Positions 1 to 5,167 of a DNA stretch of 5,167 nucleotides are shown here, piece by piece (position 1 is the stretch's first letter; every line of letters starts with the position of its first letter). A model generated the notes under the pieces. It did no database searches, was not told the DNA's origin, and worked only from the letters and a program-made list of their open reading frames with translations. Source of the stretch: Clostridia bacterium (GTDB lineage: Bacteria > Bacillota > Clostridia > UMGS1810); NCBI GenBank assembly GCA_017503945.1, contig JAFVSB010000149.1, forward strand, positions 1 to 5,167. The letters are read 5' to 3'. Both the position numbers and the translations under genes were made by a program.

Positions 1-1
1 A

Positions 2-157
2 ATCAATGGGCTTGAAGCCGATAGCTCCACAGGAAAAATATCTGATCTTTTTATGGCATACACCTTTGACAGTGCAAAATCAATGTGGTATCCTCAGTGG
101 TTCATTGAAAATTCGAATGGCGAAATTTCAACCGTTCCCGTGCAAACGGAGGTGTAG
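2..157 (+). CDS. C-terminal end of an unidentified protein, possibly YycH-like
   Basis: An open frame enters from the left edge and gives 51 residues before a TAG stop at 155-157. The visible part reads INGLEADSSTGKISDLFMAY and continues with an aromatic stretch containing MWYPQWFIEN. It shows no catalytic motif and no membrane segment. The SD of the next gene (GGAGGTG, 148-154) lies inside its last codons and that gene starts 3 nt after the stop, so the two are translationally linked. The next gene resembles YycI, and in Firmicutes yycH usually precedes yycI in the walRK (yycFG) operon. A YycH-like regulator of the WalK sensor kinase is therefore the best guess. This rests mainly on position, because the fragment is too short to place on its own sequence. 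The coding frame itself is well supported by the tight junction. Confidence 0.55.
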   Translation: MNGLEADSSTGKISDLFMAYTFDSAKSMWYPQWFIENSNGEISTVPVQTEV

Positions 158-160
158 AAT

Positions 161-967
161 ATGAGTTGGAAAAAAATTAAGACATTTTTGATTTTGTTGT
201 TTTTATTGATTAATCTGTATCTCATATTCTCAACTAACGGCACCGTTATAAAGTTTGACTCAGTAACTGCCATCGATGAGGAAACAATAAATAAAACAGT
301 CGAAATTTTGCATCATAATTATGGTATCTCACTTAAAGACGATGCTATACCTTCGAAGATAAACAACATAAATATAATTGATGTTACAAACTATATCTAT
401 GAAGACAAGCTCAAAAATAACGATAAATATCAGCTAAGGATAAGCGGGGCAGAGTTTTCTGCTGTTATAACCACTAAAACATATTCCTACAACGAAACCA
501 ATGCTGCATCAGAGATTGTTTCGGTTTTACACGAGCTTGGATTCACCCCCGATTCTTATGTGATGAGCTTTTCCAAATCGGATAGGGGACTTGTGTGCTA
601 TATTGACGAATATGTGTCGGATGTTCCTATTCTCAATGGCCGCATCAGGGCGGAATTTTCGCCCACTTCCATATCAATAAGAGGACGGTGGTATTCGCCT
701 CACACCTTTGATGTAAAAGCAGATGATAATTCTCTCAGAATGACAGATGTCACAGGCGTGCTTATTGATGCGGCGGGAAGGGCACAACCTTCGGGAGCAT
801 CTGCTATCACAAAAGTGGTTTATGGTTATTATGTAAGCTCATATGACGAAAACTCTGTGAGCAAAACTTCATCTGCCATACCATGCTATATGATTGAAAC
901 CGATATCGGTTCAAAATATTTTTATGATGCGTATAATGGAAAATTTTTAAAACAGGAGGACTATTAA
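161..967 (+). CDS. YycI-like single-pass membrane regulatory protein
   Basis: A 268-residue protein with a short basic N-terminus (MSWKKIK), one hydrophobic segment at about residues 8-24, and a long extracytoplasmic domain. This is the layout of YycI, which together with YycH restrains the WalK/YycG sensor kinase controlling cell-wall metabolism. The start MSWKKIKTF closely resembles typical YycI starts. The C-terminal half (about residues 130-265) alternates polar strands in the style of the YycH/YycI fold, including VPILNGRIRAEF and, near the end, KYFYDAYNGKFLKQ. The ATG at 161 is supported by GGAGGTG at 148-154, with 6 nt spacing. The gene follows the upstream gene by 3 nt and precedes ybaB by 1 nt. 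No walR, walK or HtrA-like gene is visible, so the link to WalK is inferred. It could be a divergent YycH-fold lipoprotein-like regulator, but no lipobox cysteine is seen. Confidence 0.68.
   Translation: MSWKKIKTFLILLFLLINLYLIFSTNGTVIKFDSVTAIDEETINKTVEILHHNYGISLKDDAIPSKINNINIIDVTNYIYEDKLKNNDKYQLRISGAEFSAVITTKTYSYNETNAASEIVSVLHELGFTPDSYVMSFSKSDRGLVCYIDEYVSDVPILNGRIRAEFSPTSISIRGRWYSPHTFDVKADDNSLRMTDVTGVLIDAAGRAQPSGASAITKVVYGYYVSSYDENSVSKTSSAIPCYMIETDIGSKYFYDAYNGKFLKQEDY
954..959 (+). promoter_or_regulatory. Ribosome binding site of ybaB
   Basis: A full AGGAGG lies 9 nt before the ATG at 969 and within the last codons of the yycI-like gene. It fixes the ybaB start and indicates translational coupling with the gene before it. 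Confidence 0.85.
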
Positions 968-968
968 T

Positions 969-1319
969 ATGGCAAAACAAAGATTCCCCATGGGTATGGG
1001 TGCAATGGGCGGTAATGCCAACAATATGATCAGACAGGCTCAGAAGATGCAGCAAGAAATGCTCAAAGCTCAGGAAGAAATTGAGCAAACCGAATTTGAA
1101 GCAACAGCAGGCGGCGGTGCTGTATCTGTTAAGATGACAGGCAAAAAAGAGCTTTCGGAAATCATTATCCAGCCCGAAGCCTGCGACCCTGATGATATCG
1201 AGATGCTTCAGGATCTTATCATCACTGCAGTGAATGATGTCATCAAAAAAGTTGATGATGCTAACAATGCAAAAATGAGCAAACTCACTGGCGGACTTAA
1301 TATTCCCGGATTATTTTAA
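969..1319 (+). CDS. ybaB: YbaB/EbfC family nucleoid-associated protein
   Basis: A 116-residue small basic/acidic protein of the YbaB/EbfC family, which forms dimers that bind DNA and help organise the nucleoid. The N-terminus is Met/Gly-rich (about residues 8-18), then comes the hallmark helix MIRQAQKMQQEMLKAQEEIE (20-39). The strand region with GGGAVSVKMTGKKEL (about 48-62) and the DDIEMLQDLIITAVND helix follow, and the protein ends in the family-typical LTGGLNIPGLF. Length is slightly above the usual 100-110 residues because of the N-terminal Gly/Met stretch. The start is set by AGGAGG 9 nt upstream. In many bacteria the gene sits between dnaX and recR. Here it follows a YycI-like gene by 1 nt and is followed by a terminator, with no recR after it. 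Family assignment is firm. Confidence 0.95.
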   Translation: MAKQRFPMGMGAMGGNANNMIRQAQKMQQEMLKAQEEIEQTEFEATAGGGAVSVKMTGKKELSEIIIQPEACDPDDIEMLQDLIITAVNDVIKKVDDANNAKMSKLTGGLNIPGLF

Positions 1320-1328
1320 TTTATAAAT

Positions 1329-1361
1329 AAAAAAACAGACCGTTTTCGGTCTGTTTTTTTT
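1329..1361. terminator. Bidirectional intrinsic terminator
   Basis: A perfect stem ACAGACCG / CGGTCTGT (1335-1342 with 1347-1354) encloses a TTTT loop. It is flanked by an A-run on the left (1329-1335) and a T-run on the right (1354-1361). It therefore works as a rho-independent terminator on both strands, ending the ybaB unit 10 nt past its stop and the gpmI unit 11 nt past its stop. The arrangement fits two convergent operons. Confidence 0.93.
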
Positions 1362-1372
1362 ATGAGATTTAG

Positions 1373-2902
1373 TTATCCGACAATCAAGCTTTCGCCTGTC
1401 ATATCATCGGGAATATCTACCCCCATGATGCTAAGCATAGTGGGAGCAAGGTCAGCAAGTCTTCCTGATTTGAGCTCCACATCACCCAACCCGCCCACTA
1501 TAAGGGGCACAACATTTGTTGAGTGAGCAGTAAACACTGATTTGTCAGTGGGATCAATCATCTGTTCGGCATTGCCATGGTCAGCAGTGATAAGAATCAC
1601 GCCGTCTTTTTCCATAATTTTATCATACACTTTGCCGATGCAAGCATCAACTGCTTCCACAGCTTTGATTGCAGCATTCATGTCACCTGTGTGACCTACC
1701 ATGTCACAGTTTGCATAGTTGAGAATAATGACATCATATTTATCAGTGTCAATAGCTTCGAGCAATTTGTCGGTCACTTCATAGGCGCTCATTTCGGGCT
1801 GCATGTCATATGTTGCTACTTTGGGAGAATTAACGAGTATTCTGTCTTCTCCGTCATACACCTTTTCAACGCCGCCGTTAAAGAAGAATGTAACATGAGC
1901 ATATTTTTCAGTCTCAGCAATTCTGAGCTGTTTGAGACCAAGCTTGCTCACAATCTCGCCAAAGGTGTTTGTGAGAGTTTGTGGCTTAAATGCCACATGC
2001 ACATTTGGCATGCTGGCATCATATTGAGTCATGCACACAAAATATGTTTCAAAGAATTCTCTTTCAAATCCGTCAAATTCGGCATCAACAATAGTTCGTG
2101 TGATTTCTCTGGCGCGGTCGGGGCGGAAGTTGAAAAATACCACACTGTCATTTTTGCCAAGTGTTCCGTTGGGTTTTCCGTCGGTTGTAATAACAGTAGG
2201 CACAACAAACTCGTCGGTCACATCATTGTTATATGATTTTTCAATGGCAGTAACTGCACTGTCGCAGTACTCGCCTTCACCTTTTACTATAGCGTCATAT
2301 GCCTTAACCACTCTTTCCCAGCGGTTGTCTCTGTCCATGGCATAATATCTTCCCATCACAGAGGCAATTTCGCCATAACCAAGATTGCGGATTTTTTCCA
2401 CAAGCATCTTTGCAAAATCAACGCCGCTGGTAGGGGACACATCTCTGCCATCAAGGAAACAGTGAACATATGTGTTGTTCACATTTTTCTTCTTGGCAAG
2501 CTCAAGAATACCAAACAGATGCTTGATGTGGCTGTGAACACCACCATCAGACAAAAGGCCCATCACATGCAGGTCAGTTCCGTTTTTCACACAGTTGTCA
2601 CATGCAGCAAGCAGCTCTTCATTTTCAAAGAAATCACCATCATCAATAGACTTGGTTATTCTTGTAAGCTCCTGATACACAATTCTTCCTGCTCCAATGT
2701 TTGTGTGACCAACTTCAGAATTACCCATCTGACCTTCAGGCAGACCAACATCCATGCCGCTTGCGTGTATCACAGTAGATGGATTGCAAGCAAGGATTTT
2801 ATCCATCATTGGTGTGTTTGCACTATATACTGCGTTTCCTTCTGTTAATTCACTTTTGCCATAACCATCAAGTATGGCAAGAAGAACGGGTCTTTTTTTC
2901 AT
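1373..2902 (-). CDS. gpmI: 2,3-bisphosphoglycerate-independent phosphoglycerate mutase
   Basis: A 509-residue cytosolic enzyme that interconverts 3-phosphoglycerate and 2-phosphoglycerate through a phosphoserine intermediate with two metal ions, usually Mn. It is full length for the alkaline-phosphatase superfamily iPGM. Visible residues, in order: D12 in LAILDGYG; the nucleophile S62 in GQMGNSEVGHTN; H123 in SDGGVHSH; D151-D154 in DGRDVSP; R185 and R191 in MGRYYAMDRDNRW; FNFRPDRAREI (258-267); and the metal ligands D400 and H404 (NCDMVGHTG), D441 and H442 (TADHGNAEQM), and H460 (TAHSTN). The full active site is present. The ATG at 2900-2902 is supported by GAAAGGA (2911-2917 on the complement), 8 nt upstream. 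It lies 21 nt after the tpiA stop and is the last gene of the cluster, ending at the shared terminator. No eno follows. Confidence 0.98.
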   Translation of the reverse strand: MKKRPVLLAILDGYGKSELTEGNAVYSANTPMMDKILACNPSTVIHASGMDVGLPEGQMGNSEVGHTNIGAGRIVYQELTRITKSIDDGDFFENEELLAACDNCVKNGTDLHVMGLLSDGGVHSHIKHLFGILELAKKKNVNNTYVHCFLDGRDVSPTSGVDFAKMLVEKIRNLGYGEIASVMGRYYAMDRDNRWERVVKAYDAIVKGEGEYCDSAVTAIEKSYNNDVTDEFVVPTVITTDGKPNGTLGKNDSVVFFNFRPDRAREITRTIVDAEFDGFEREFFETYFVCMTQYDASMPNVHVAFKPQTLTNTFGEIVSKLGLKQLRIAETEKYAHVTFFFNGGVEKVYDGEDRILVNSPKVATYDMQPEMSAYEVTDKLLEAIDTDKYDVIILNYANCDMVGHTGDMNAAIKAVEAVDACIGKVYDKIMEKDGVILITADHGNAEQMIDPTDKSVFTAHSTNVVPLIVGGLGDVELKSGRLADLAPTMLSIMGVDIPDDMTGESLIVG

Positions 2903-2923
2903 ATTATTAGTCCTTTCGGGAAA

Positions 2924-3670
2924 TTAGCTGTTAACAATCACAGAAAAGTCCTGAGCTTTCAGGCTTGCACCGCCAACGAGGCCGCCGTCGATGTCTTCTT
3001 TTGCAAAGAGCTCTTTGCTGTTGCCTGCATTAACACTGCCGCCATACTGCACAATAACTTCATCGGCAGCATCTTTGCCAAATACATCAGCCACAGTGTC
3101 TCTTATAGCTTTGCACACTTCCTGAGCCTGATCACTTGTGGCAGTTTTGCCTGTGCCGATTGCCCAGATCGGTTCATATGCAATGATTGTTTTCTTAACC
3201 TGTTCAGCGCTGAGGCCGAGGAGGGCAATCTTTGTCTGCATGCTCACAAGCTCCACTGTGATGCCTTGTTCGCGCTGCTCCAATGATTCACCCACACAGA
3301 TGATAGGAACCAGACCGTGCTCAAATGCTTTTATAACCTTTTTGTTTACGGTTTCGTCAGTCTCTGCAAAATACTGTCTGCGCTCAGAGTGACCAATGAT
3401 AACATATTTCACACCCATCTCAGTGAGCATTGATGGAGCAATTTCGCCTGTATATGCACCGCTTTCTTCAAAATACATGTTCTGTGCACCAACTTCGATA
3501 TTTGAGCCTTTGCATGCTTCAATAGCATTTGCAAGTGATGTAAAGGGCACACACACTATGCATTTGTTGGCACTTTCGGCAACGAGGGGCTTGAGTTCAT
3601 TGATAAGCTCAGTTGTCTGAGCGGGGGTTTTGTTCATTTTCCAGTTTCCTGCAACTACTGTCTGTCTCAT
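2924..3670 (-). CDS. tpiA: Triosephosphate isomerase
   Basis: A 248-residue TIM-barrel enzyme that interconverts dihydroxyacetone phosphate and glyceraldehyde 3-phosphate in the cytosol. Catalytic residues are all present: N9 and K11 in GNWKMN; H94 in IIGHSERR; E166 in AYEPIWAIGTGKTA, with flexible loop 6 directly after; then YGGSVNAGN (209-217) and the phosphate-binding GGLVGGASL (229-237). A longer frame exists from an ATG at 3719-3721, adding 17 residues. The start at 3668-3670 is chosen because the protein family begins at MRQTVVAGNWKMN and an AAAGGA SD sits 8 nt before it. The longer version would begin within an RNA hairpin and has no family support. It lies between pgk (66 nt upstream) and gpmI (21 nt downstream). 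Confidence 0.97.
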   Translation of the reverse strand: MRQTVVAGNWKMNKTPAQTTELINELKPLVAESANKCIVCVPFTSLANAIEACKGSNIEVGAQNMYFEESGAYTGEIAPSMLTEMGVKYVIIGHSERRQYFAETDETVNKKVIKAFEHGLVPIICVGESLEQREQGITVELVSMQTKIALLGLSAEQVKKTIIAYEPIWAIGTGKTATSDQAQEVCKAIRDTVADVFGKDAADEVIVQYGGSVNAGNSKELFAKEDIDGGLVGGASLKAQDFSVIVNS

Positions 3671-3678
3671 AATAATCT

Positions 3679-3684
3679 TCCTTT
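3679..3684 (-). promoter_or_regulatory. Ribosome binding site that decides the tpiA start
   Basis: On the minus strand this reads AAAGGA, within GAAAGGAAG, and lies 8 nt before the ATG at 3668-3670. The gpmI gene has the same motif and spacing. It favours the 248-residue TpiA over the 17-residue longer frame. Confidence 0.85.
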
Positions 3685-3696
3685 CAGTATAAATTA

Positions 3697-3720
3697 TGCG
3701 GGAAAGTTGGCTTTCCCGCA
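3697..3720 (-). other. Intercistronic RNA hairpin between pgk and tpiA
   Basis: A perfect 10-bp inverted repeat (TGCGGGAAAG / CTTTCCCGCA) with a 4-nt loop fills part of the 66-nt gap, 17 nt after the pgk stop. On the minus strand the 3' flank is TAATTTATAC, with no U-tract, so it is a poor rho-independent terminator. A more likely role is protecting or marking a processing point of the pgk mRNA, giving different levels of pgk and tpiA-gpmI message. The stem is certain; the role is inferred. Confidence 0.7.
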
Positions 3721-3736
3721 ATGGATTTGATTAAAA

Positions 3737-4930
3737 TTATTTGTCGTTGAGTGCAACAATGCCGGGGAGCTCTTTTCCTTCGAGGAATTCAAGCGAAGCG
3801 CCGCCGCCTGTTGAAATGTGGCTCATCTTGTCGCCAAGACCTGCCTGGTTAACAGCAGCAACACTGTCACCGCCGCCAATGATTGTTGTAGCGTCTATTT
3901 CAGAAAGAGCTTTTGCAATAGCGTTTGTACCTTTGGCAAAAGTAGGCATTTCAAACACACCCATAGGTCCGTTCCATACAACAGTTTTTGCATCTTTAAT
4001 AGCATCTGTATAAAGCGCTATTGTCTTTTCGCCAATGTCAAGACCTTCCCAACCTGCTTCAATGCCGCCTCTTTCAACGGTTTTGTGAGCTGCATCGTTG
4101 GAGAATTCCTGTGCAACAACTGTGTCAACAGGAATGAGGAGCTTAACGCCCTTAGCCTTGGCTTTTTCCATCATTTCTTTTGCATAGTCAAGGTAGTCAG
4201 CTTCCAAAAGTGAATTGCCCACTTCTTCACCGAGAGCTTTCATGAATGTGTAGGCCATTCCGCCGCCGATGATAAGAGTGTCAACTTTTTCAAGAAGGTT
4301 GTTTATAACGGAAATTTTGGAAGAAACCTTTGAACCACCCAAAATAGCCACACAAGGTCTCACGGGGTTATTAACCGCATTGCCCAAAAATTCGATTTCT
4401 TTTTGAATGAGATAACCGCAAGCTGCAGTGTCAAGGTATTTTGTTACGCCAACATTGGAGCAGTGAGCTCTGTGAGCGGTACCAAAAGCATCATTAACAA
4501 ACACATCAGCAAGTGAAGCAAGCTCTTGGCTGAAGGTGTCAATGTTTTTGGTTTCTTCGGCTCTGTATCTGGTGTTTTCAAGAAGAACAACATCACCTTC
4601 GTTCATTTCGCTAACTGCTTTTTTTGCATTTTCGCCAACAACATTGTCATCAGCAGCAAAAATGACTTCTTTGCCGAGCTTTTCAGAAAGCTTTTTGGCA
4701 ACAGGTGCAAGCGAAAGCTCAGGCTTGGGTTCGCCCTTGGGTTTACCCATGTGTGAGCAGAGAATAACCTTTGCATTGTTGTCAATAAGGTATTTGATTG
4801 TAGGAAGAGCTCCGTCAATTCTTGTTTCGTCAGTAATGTTTCTGTTCTCGTCGAGGGGCACATTAAAATCGCATCTTACAAGAACTTTTTTACCTGAAAC
4901 CTGAATGTCTTCAATAGAAATTTTGTTTAA
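3737..4930 (-). CDS. pgk: Phosphoglycerate kinase (complete frame, no recognisable start codon)
   Basis: Transfers a phosphate from 1,3-bisphosphoglycerate to ADP in glycolysis. The frame from 4930 gives 397 residues, the normal family length. Visible motifs in that numbering: KVLVRCDFNVP (15-25; R19, D21 and N23 bind 3-phosphoglycerate), the essential arginine R37 in TRIDGALP, SHMGKPKG (59-66), LLENTRYR (116-123), FVNDAFGTAHRAH (144-156), GGSKVSSKI, VVWNGPMGVFE (317-327), GGGDSVAAV and HISTGGGASLEF near the end. The body looks intact and functional. The oddity is the start: where the partner copy at 5059 has ATG, this gene has TTA (4928-4930). No ATG, GTG or TTG occurs upstream to the in-frame stop at 5033-5035, and no SD is seen. 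The only initiation-type codon is GTG at 4859-4861, which would remove R19, D21 and N23. It is either silent as drawn, started from a rare ATT, or activated by rearrangement. Product identity is certain; expression in this arrangement is doubtful. Confidence 0.9.
   Translation of the reverse strand, partial: LNKISIEDIQVSGKKVLVRCDFNVPLDENRNITDETRIDGALPTIKYLIDNNAKVILCSHMGKPKGEPKPELSLAPVAKKLSEKLGKEVIFAADDNVVGENAKKAVSEMNEGDVVLLENTRYRAEETKNIDTFSQELASLADVFVNDAFGTAHRAHCSNVGVTKYLDTAACGYLIQKEIEFLGNAVNNPVRPCVAILGGSKVSSKISVINNLLEKVDTLIIGGGMAYTFMKALGEEVGNSLLEADYLDYAKEMMEKAKAKGVKLLIPVDTVVAQEFSNDAAHKTVERGGIEAGWEGLDIGEKTIALYTDAIKDAKTVVWNGPMGVFEMPTFAKGTNAIAKALSEIDATTIIGGGDSVAAVNQAGLGDKMSHISTGGGASLEFLEGKELPGIVALNDK
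4823..4930. repeat. Left arm of a 108-bp imperfect inverted repeat (pgk 5' end)
   Basis: This is the reverse-complement partner of 5059-5166. Hand alignment without gaps gives 19 differences in 108 positions, 15 of them at third codon positions. The longest exact blocks are 15 bp (4898-4912 with 5077-5091) and two of 14 bp (4869-4882 with 5107-5120; 4833-4846 with its partner). The arms are separated by 128 bp. Confidence 0.93.
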
Positions 4931-4986
4931 ATTTTTAATTAAAGTAAAAAAATATAATAAAAATGTAATTATTTTTAATATAACAC

Positions 4987-5015
4987 TTGCAAATTTGAAA
5001 AAAATGTAGTAAAAT
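4987..5015 (+). promoter_or_regulatory. Sigma-A type promoter for the plus-strand pgk copy
   Basis: The -35 box TTGCAA (4987-4992) and -10 box TAAAAT (5010-5015) are separated by exactly 17 nt. The predicted transcription start is near 5022, giving a leader of about 36 nt before the ATG at 5059. Each box differs little from consensus, and spacing and position relative to the gene are good. Confidence 0.75.
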
Positions 5016-5040
5016 ATATGTTGGTAAAAAATTCAAATTT
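4991..5040. repeat. Small inverted repeat flanking the -10 region
   Basis: AAATTTGAA (4991-4999) and TTCAAATTT (5032-5040) are exact reverse complements 32 nt apart. They bracket the -10 box and the expected transcription start. They could be an operator pair or a stem at the leader, but in such AT-rich DNA a chance match is quite possible. Confidence 0.4.
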
Positions 5041-5046
5041 ATATAT

Positions 5047-5053
5047 GAGGTGA
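5047..5053 (+). promoter_or_regulatory. Ribosome binding site of the plus-strand pgk copy
   Basis: GAGGTGA lies 5 nt before the ATG at 5059-5061. It is a good Firmicutes SD and fixes this start. Nothing comparable is found before the minus-strand pgk. Confidence 0.85.
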
Positions 5054-5058
5054 TTTTA

Positions 5059-5166
5059 ATGAACAAAAAATCTATCGAAGACATTCAGGTTGCCGGAAAG
5101 AGAGTCCTTGTAAGATGCGACTTTAACGTGCCGCTTGATGAAAACAGAAACATTACAGACGAAACC
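5059..5166. repeat. Right arm of the 108-bp imperfect inverted repeat (pgk 5' end)
   Basis: Partner of 4823-4930. The homology continues up to the right edge, so the real arm may be longer, possibly the full length of pgk. This arm has the ATG that the left arm lacks. Just upstream the two sides lose clear similarity, so the promoter and SD belong to this side only. Confidence 0.9.
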
Positions 5167-5167
5167 A
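5059..5167 (+). CDS. pgk: Second phosphoglycerate kinase, N-terminal part, cut by the window edge
   Basis: Thirty-six codons from ATG are visible before the window ends. They include MNKKSIEDIQVAGKR, the 3-phosphoglycerate-binding VLVRCDFNVP (16-25; R19, D21 and N23 present), and the stretch leading to the essential arginine, which would be the next residue. Compared with the minus-strand pgk, 32 of 36 residues match; the differences are M1L, K4I, A12S and R15K. Twelve codons differ only synonymously, so this is a diverged copy and not a fresh duplicate. It has its own promoter, leader and SD. Whether it continues as a whole gene or is only a fragment carrying a promoter cannot be seen here. 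Confidence 0.85.
   Translation, partial: MNKKSIEDIQVAGKRVLVRCDFNVPLDENRNITDET

Larger units (their letters stand above)
4931..5058. other. AT-rich spacer between the two head-to-head pgk genes
   Basis: 128 bp, strongly A+T rich. It holds the plus-strand promoter and SD described separately and a small inverted repeat around the -10 box. On the minus strand I found no convincing promoter. TTGCAA at 4987-4992 is palindromic and also reads as a -35 toward the left, but no good -10 lies 16-18 nt from it. TATTAT (complement of 4954-4959) lacks a -35. No SD-like sequence precedes the minus-strand pgk. Confidence 0.7.

Noticed and set aside
807..1088. Minus-strand open frame across the yycI-ybaB junction.
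   Set aside because: It is opposite two supported genes and the ybaB SD, and its translation is low-complexity His/Leu/Phe-rich with no family signal.
1577..2236. Long plus-strand open frame opposite gpmI (219 residues).
   Set aside because: It is antisense to a gene with a full catalytic motif set, has a Cys/His/Phe-rich composition typical of a shadow frame, and has no SD or recognisable domain. The plus-strand frames at 2031-2345, 2462-2848, 3138-3620, 3741-4213 and 4526-4904 fail for the same reasons.
3697..3720. The pgk-tpiA hairpin as a rho-independent terminator.
   Set aside because: The stem is followed on the minus strand by TAATTTATAC and not by a U-run. Termination here would also cut off tpiA and gpmI, which show no promoter of their own.
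2924..3721. A 265-residue TpiA starting at 3721.
   Set aside because: The extra 17 residues have no family counterpart and begin within the intercistronic hairpin. The start at 3670 has a good SD and the canonical N-terminus.
3737..4861. Taking GTG at 4859-4861 as the true start of the minus-strand pgk (374 residues).
   Set aside because: It would remove the conserved KVLVRCDFNV strand with the substrate-binding R19, D21 and N23. Coding similarity to the sister copy continues 23 codons further upstream, and no SD precedes this GTG.
2924..4930. A PGK-TIM fusion protein, as known in Thermotoga.
   Set aside because: pgk ends with TAA at 3737-3739. A 66-nt gap with a hairpin and a separate SD precedes tpiA.
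4984..4999. A Rex (redox repressor) operator near TTGCAAATTTGAA.
   Set aside because: The sequence does not match the TTGTTAA-spacer-TTAACAA style of Rex sites, and resemblance is expected by chance in this AT-rich spacer.
4823..5166. A simple amplification chimera folding one template back on itself as the cause of the inverted repeat.
   Set aside because: Such artefacts give identical arms. These arms differ at about 18% of positions, mostly synonymous. A chimera between two different strains is not excluded and is kept as an alternative.

Overview
The window looks like a piece of a low-to-moderate GC Firmicutes genome, most likely from a Clostridia-type anaerobe. The grounds are strong GGAGG-type ribosome binding sites, frequent AGA arginine codons, a YycH/YycI-like pair, and a pgk-tpiA-gpmI glycolytic cluster of the kind common in Clostridia. 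The species cannot be named from the sequence alone.

Left part (1-1319, plus strand): three closely packed genes. These are the end of an unidentified protein, probably YycH-like; a complete YycI-like single-pass membrane protein; and ybaB/ebfC, a nucleoid-associated protein. Gaps are only 3 and 1 nt, and each downstream gene has a strong Shine-Dalgarno (SD) inside the end of the gene before it, so they form one transcription unit. A bidirectional hairpin terminator (1329-1361) closes this unit and also the convergent one from the right.

Middle and right part (1373-4930, minus strand): a lower-glycolysis cluster read right to left as pgk, tpiA, gpmI. It encodes phosphoglycerate kinase, triosephosphate isomerase and cofactor-independent phosphoglycerate mutase. 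A perfect 10-bp hairpin sits between pgk and tpiA. Neither gap nor eno, frequent partners of such clusters, is in view.

Right end (4931-5167): the unusual part. A second pgk 5' end starts at 5059 on the plus strand, with a good promoter, SD and ATG, and runs off the window after 36 codons. It is head-to-head with the minus-strand pgk. The two 5' ends form a 108-bp imperfect inverted repeat (89/108 identical by hand count; 32/36 residues identical) around a 128-bp AT-rich spacer. The complete minus-strand pgk has no recognisable start codon or SD where its partner has ATG. Its frame stays open upstream to 5032 with no ATG, GTG or TTG, and its only such codon near the N-terminus is a GTG beyond the substrate-binding RxDxN residues. 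Inversion of the segment between the repeat arms would place the promoter, SD and ATG in frame on the start-less gene. This could be a promoter/start switch between two PGK genes, a decayed inverted duplication, or an assembly or library chimera. The sequence alone does not decide between these.
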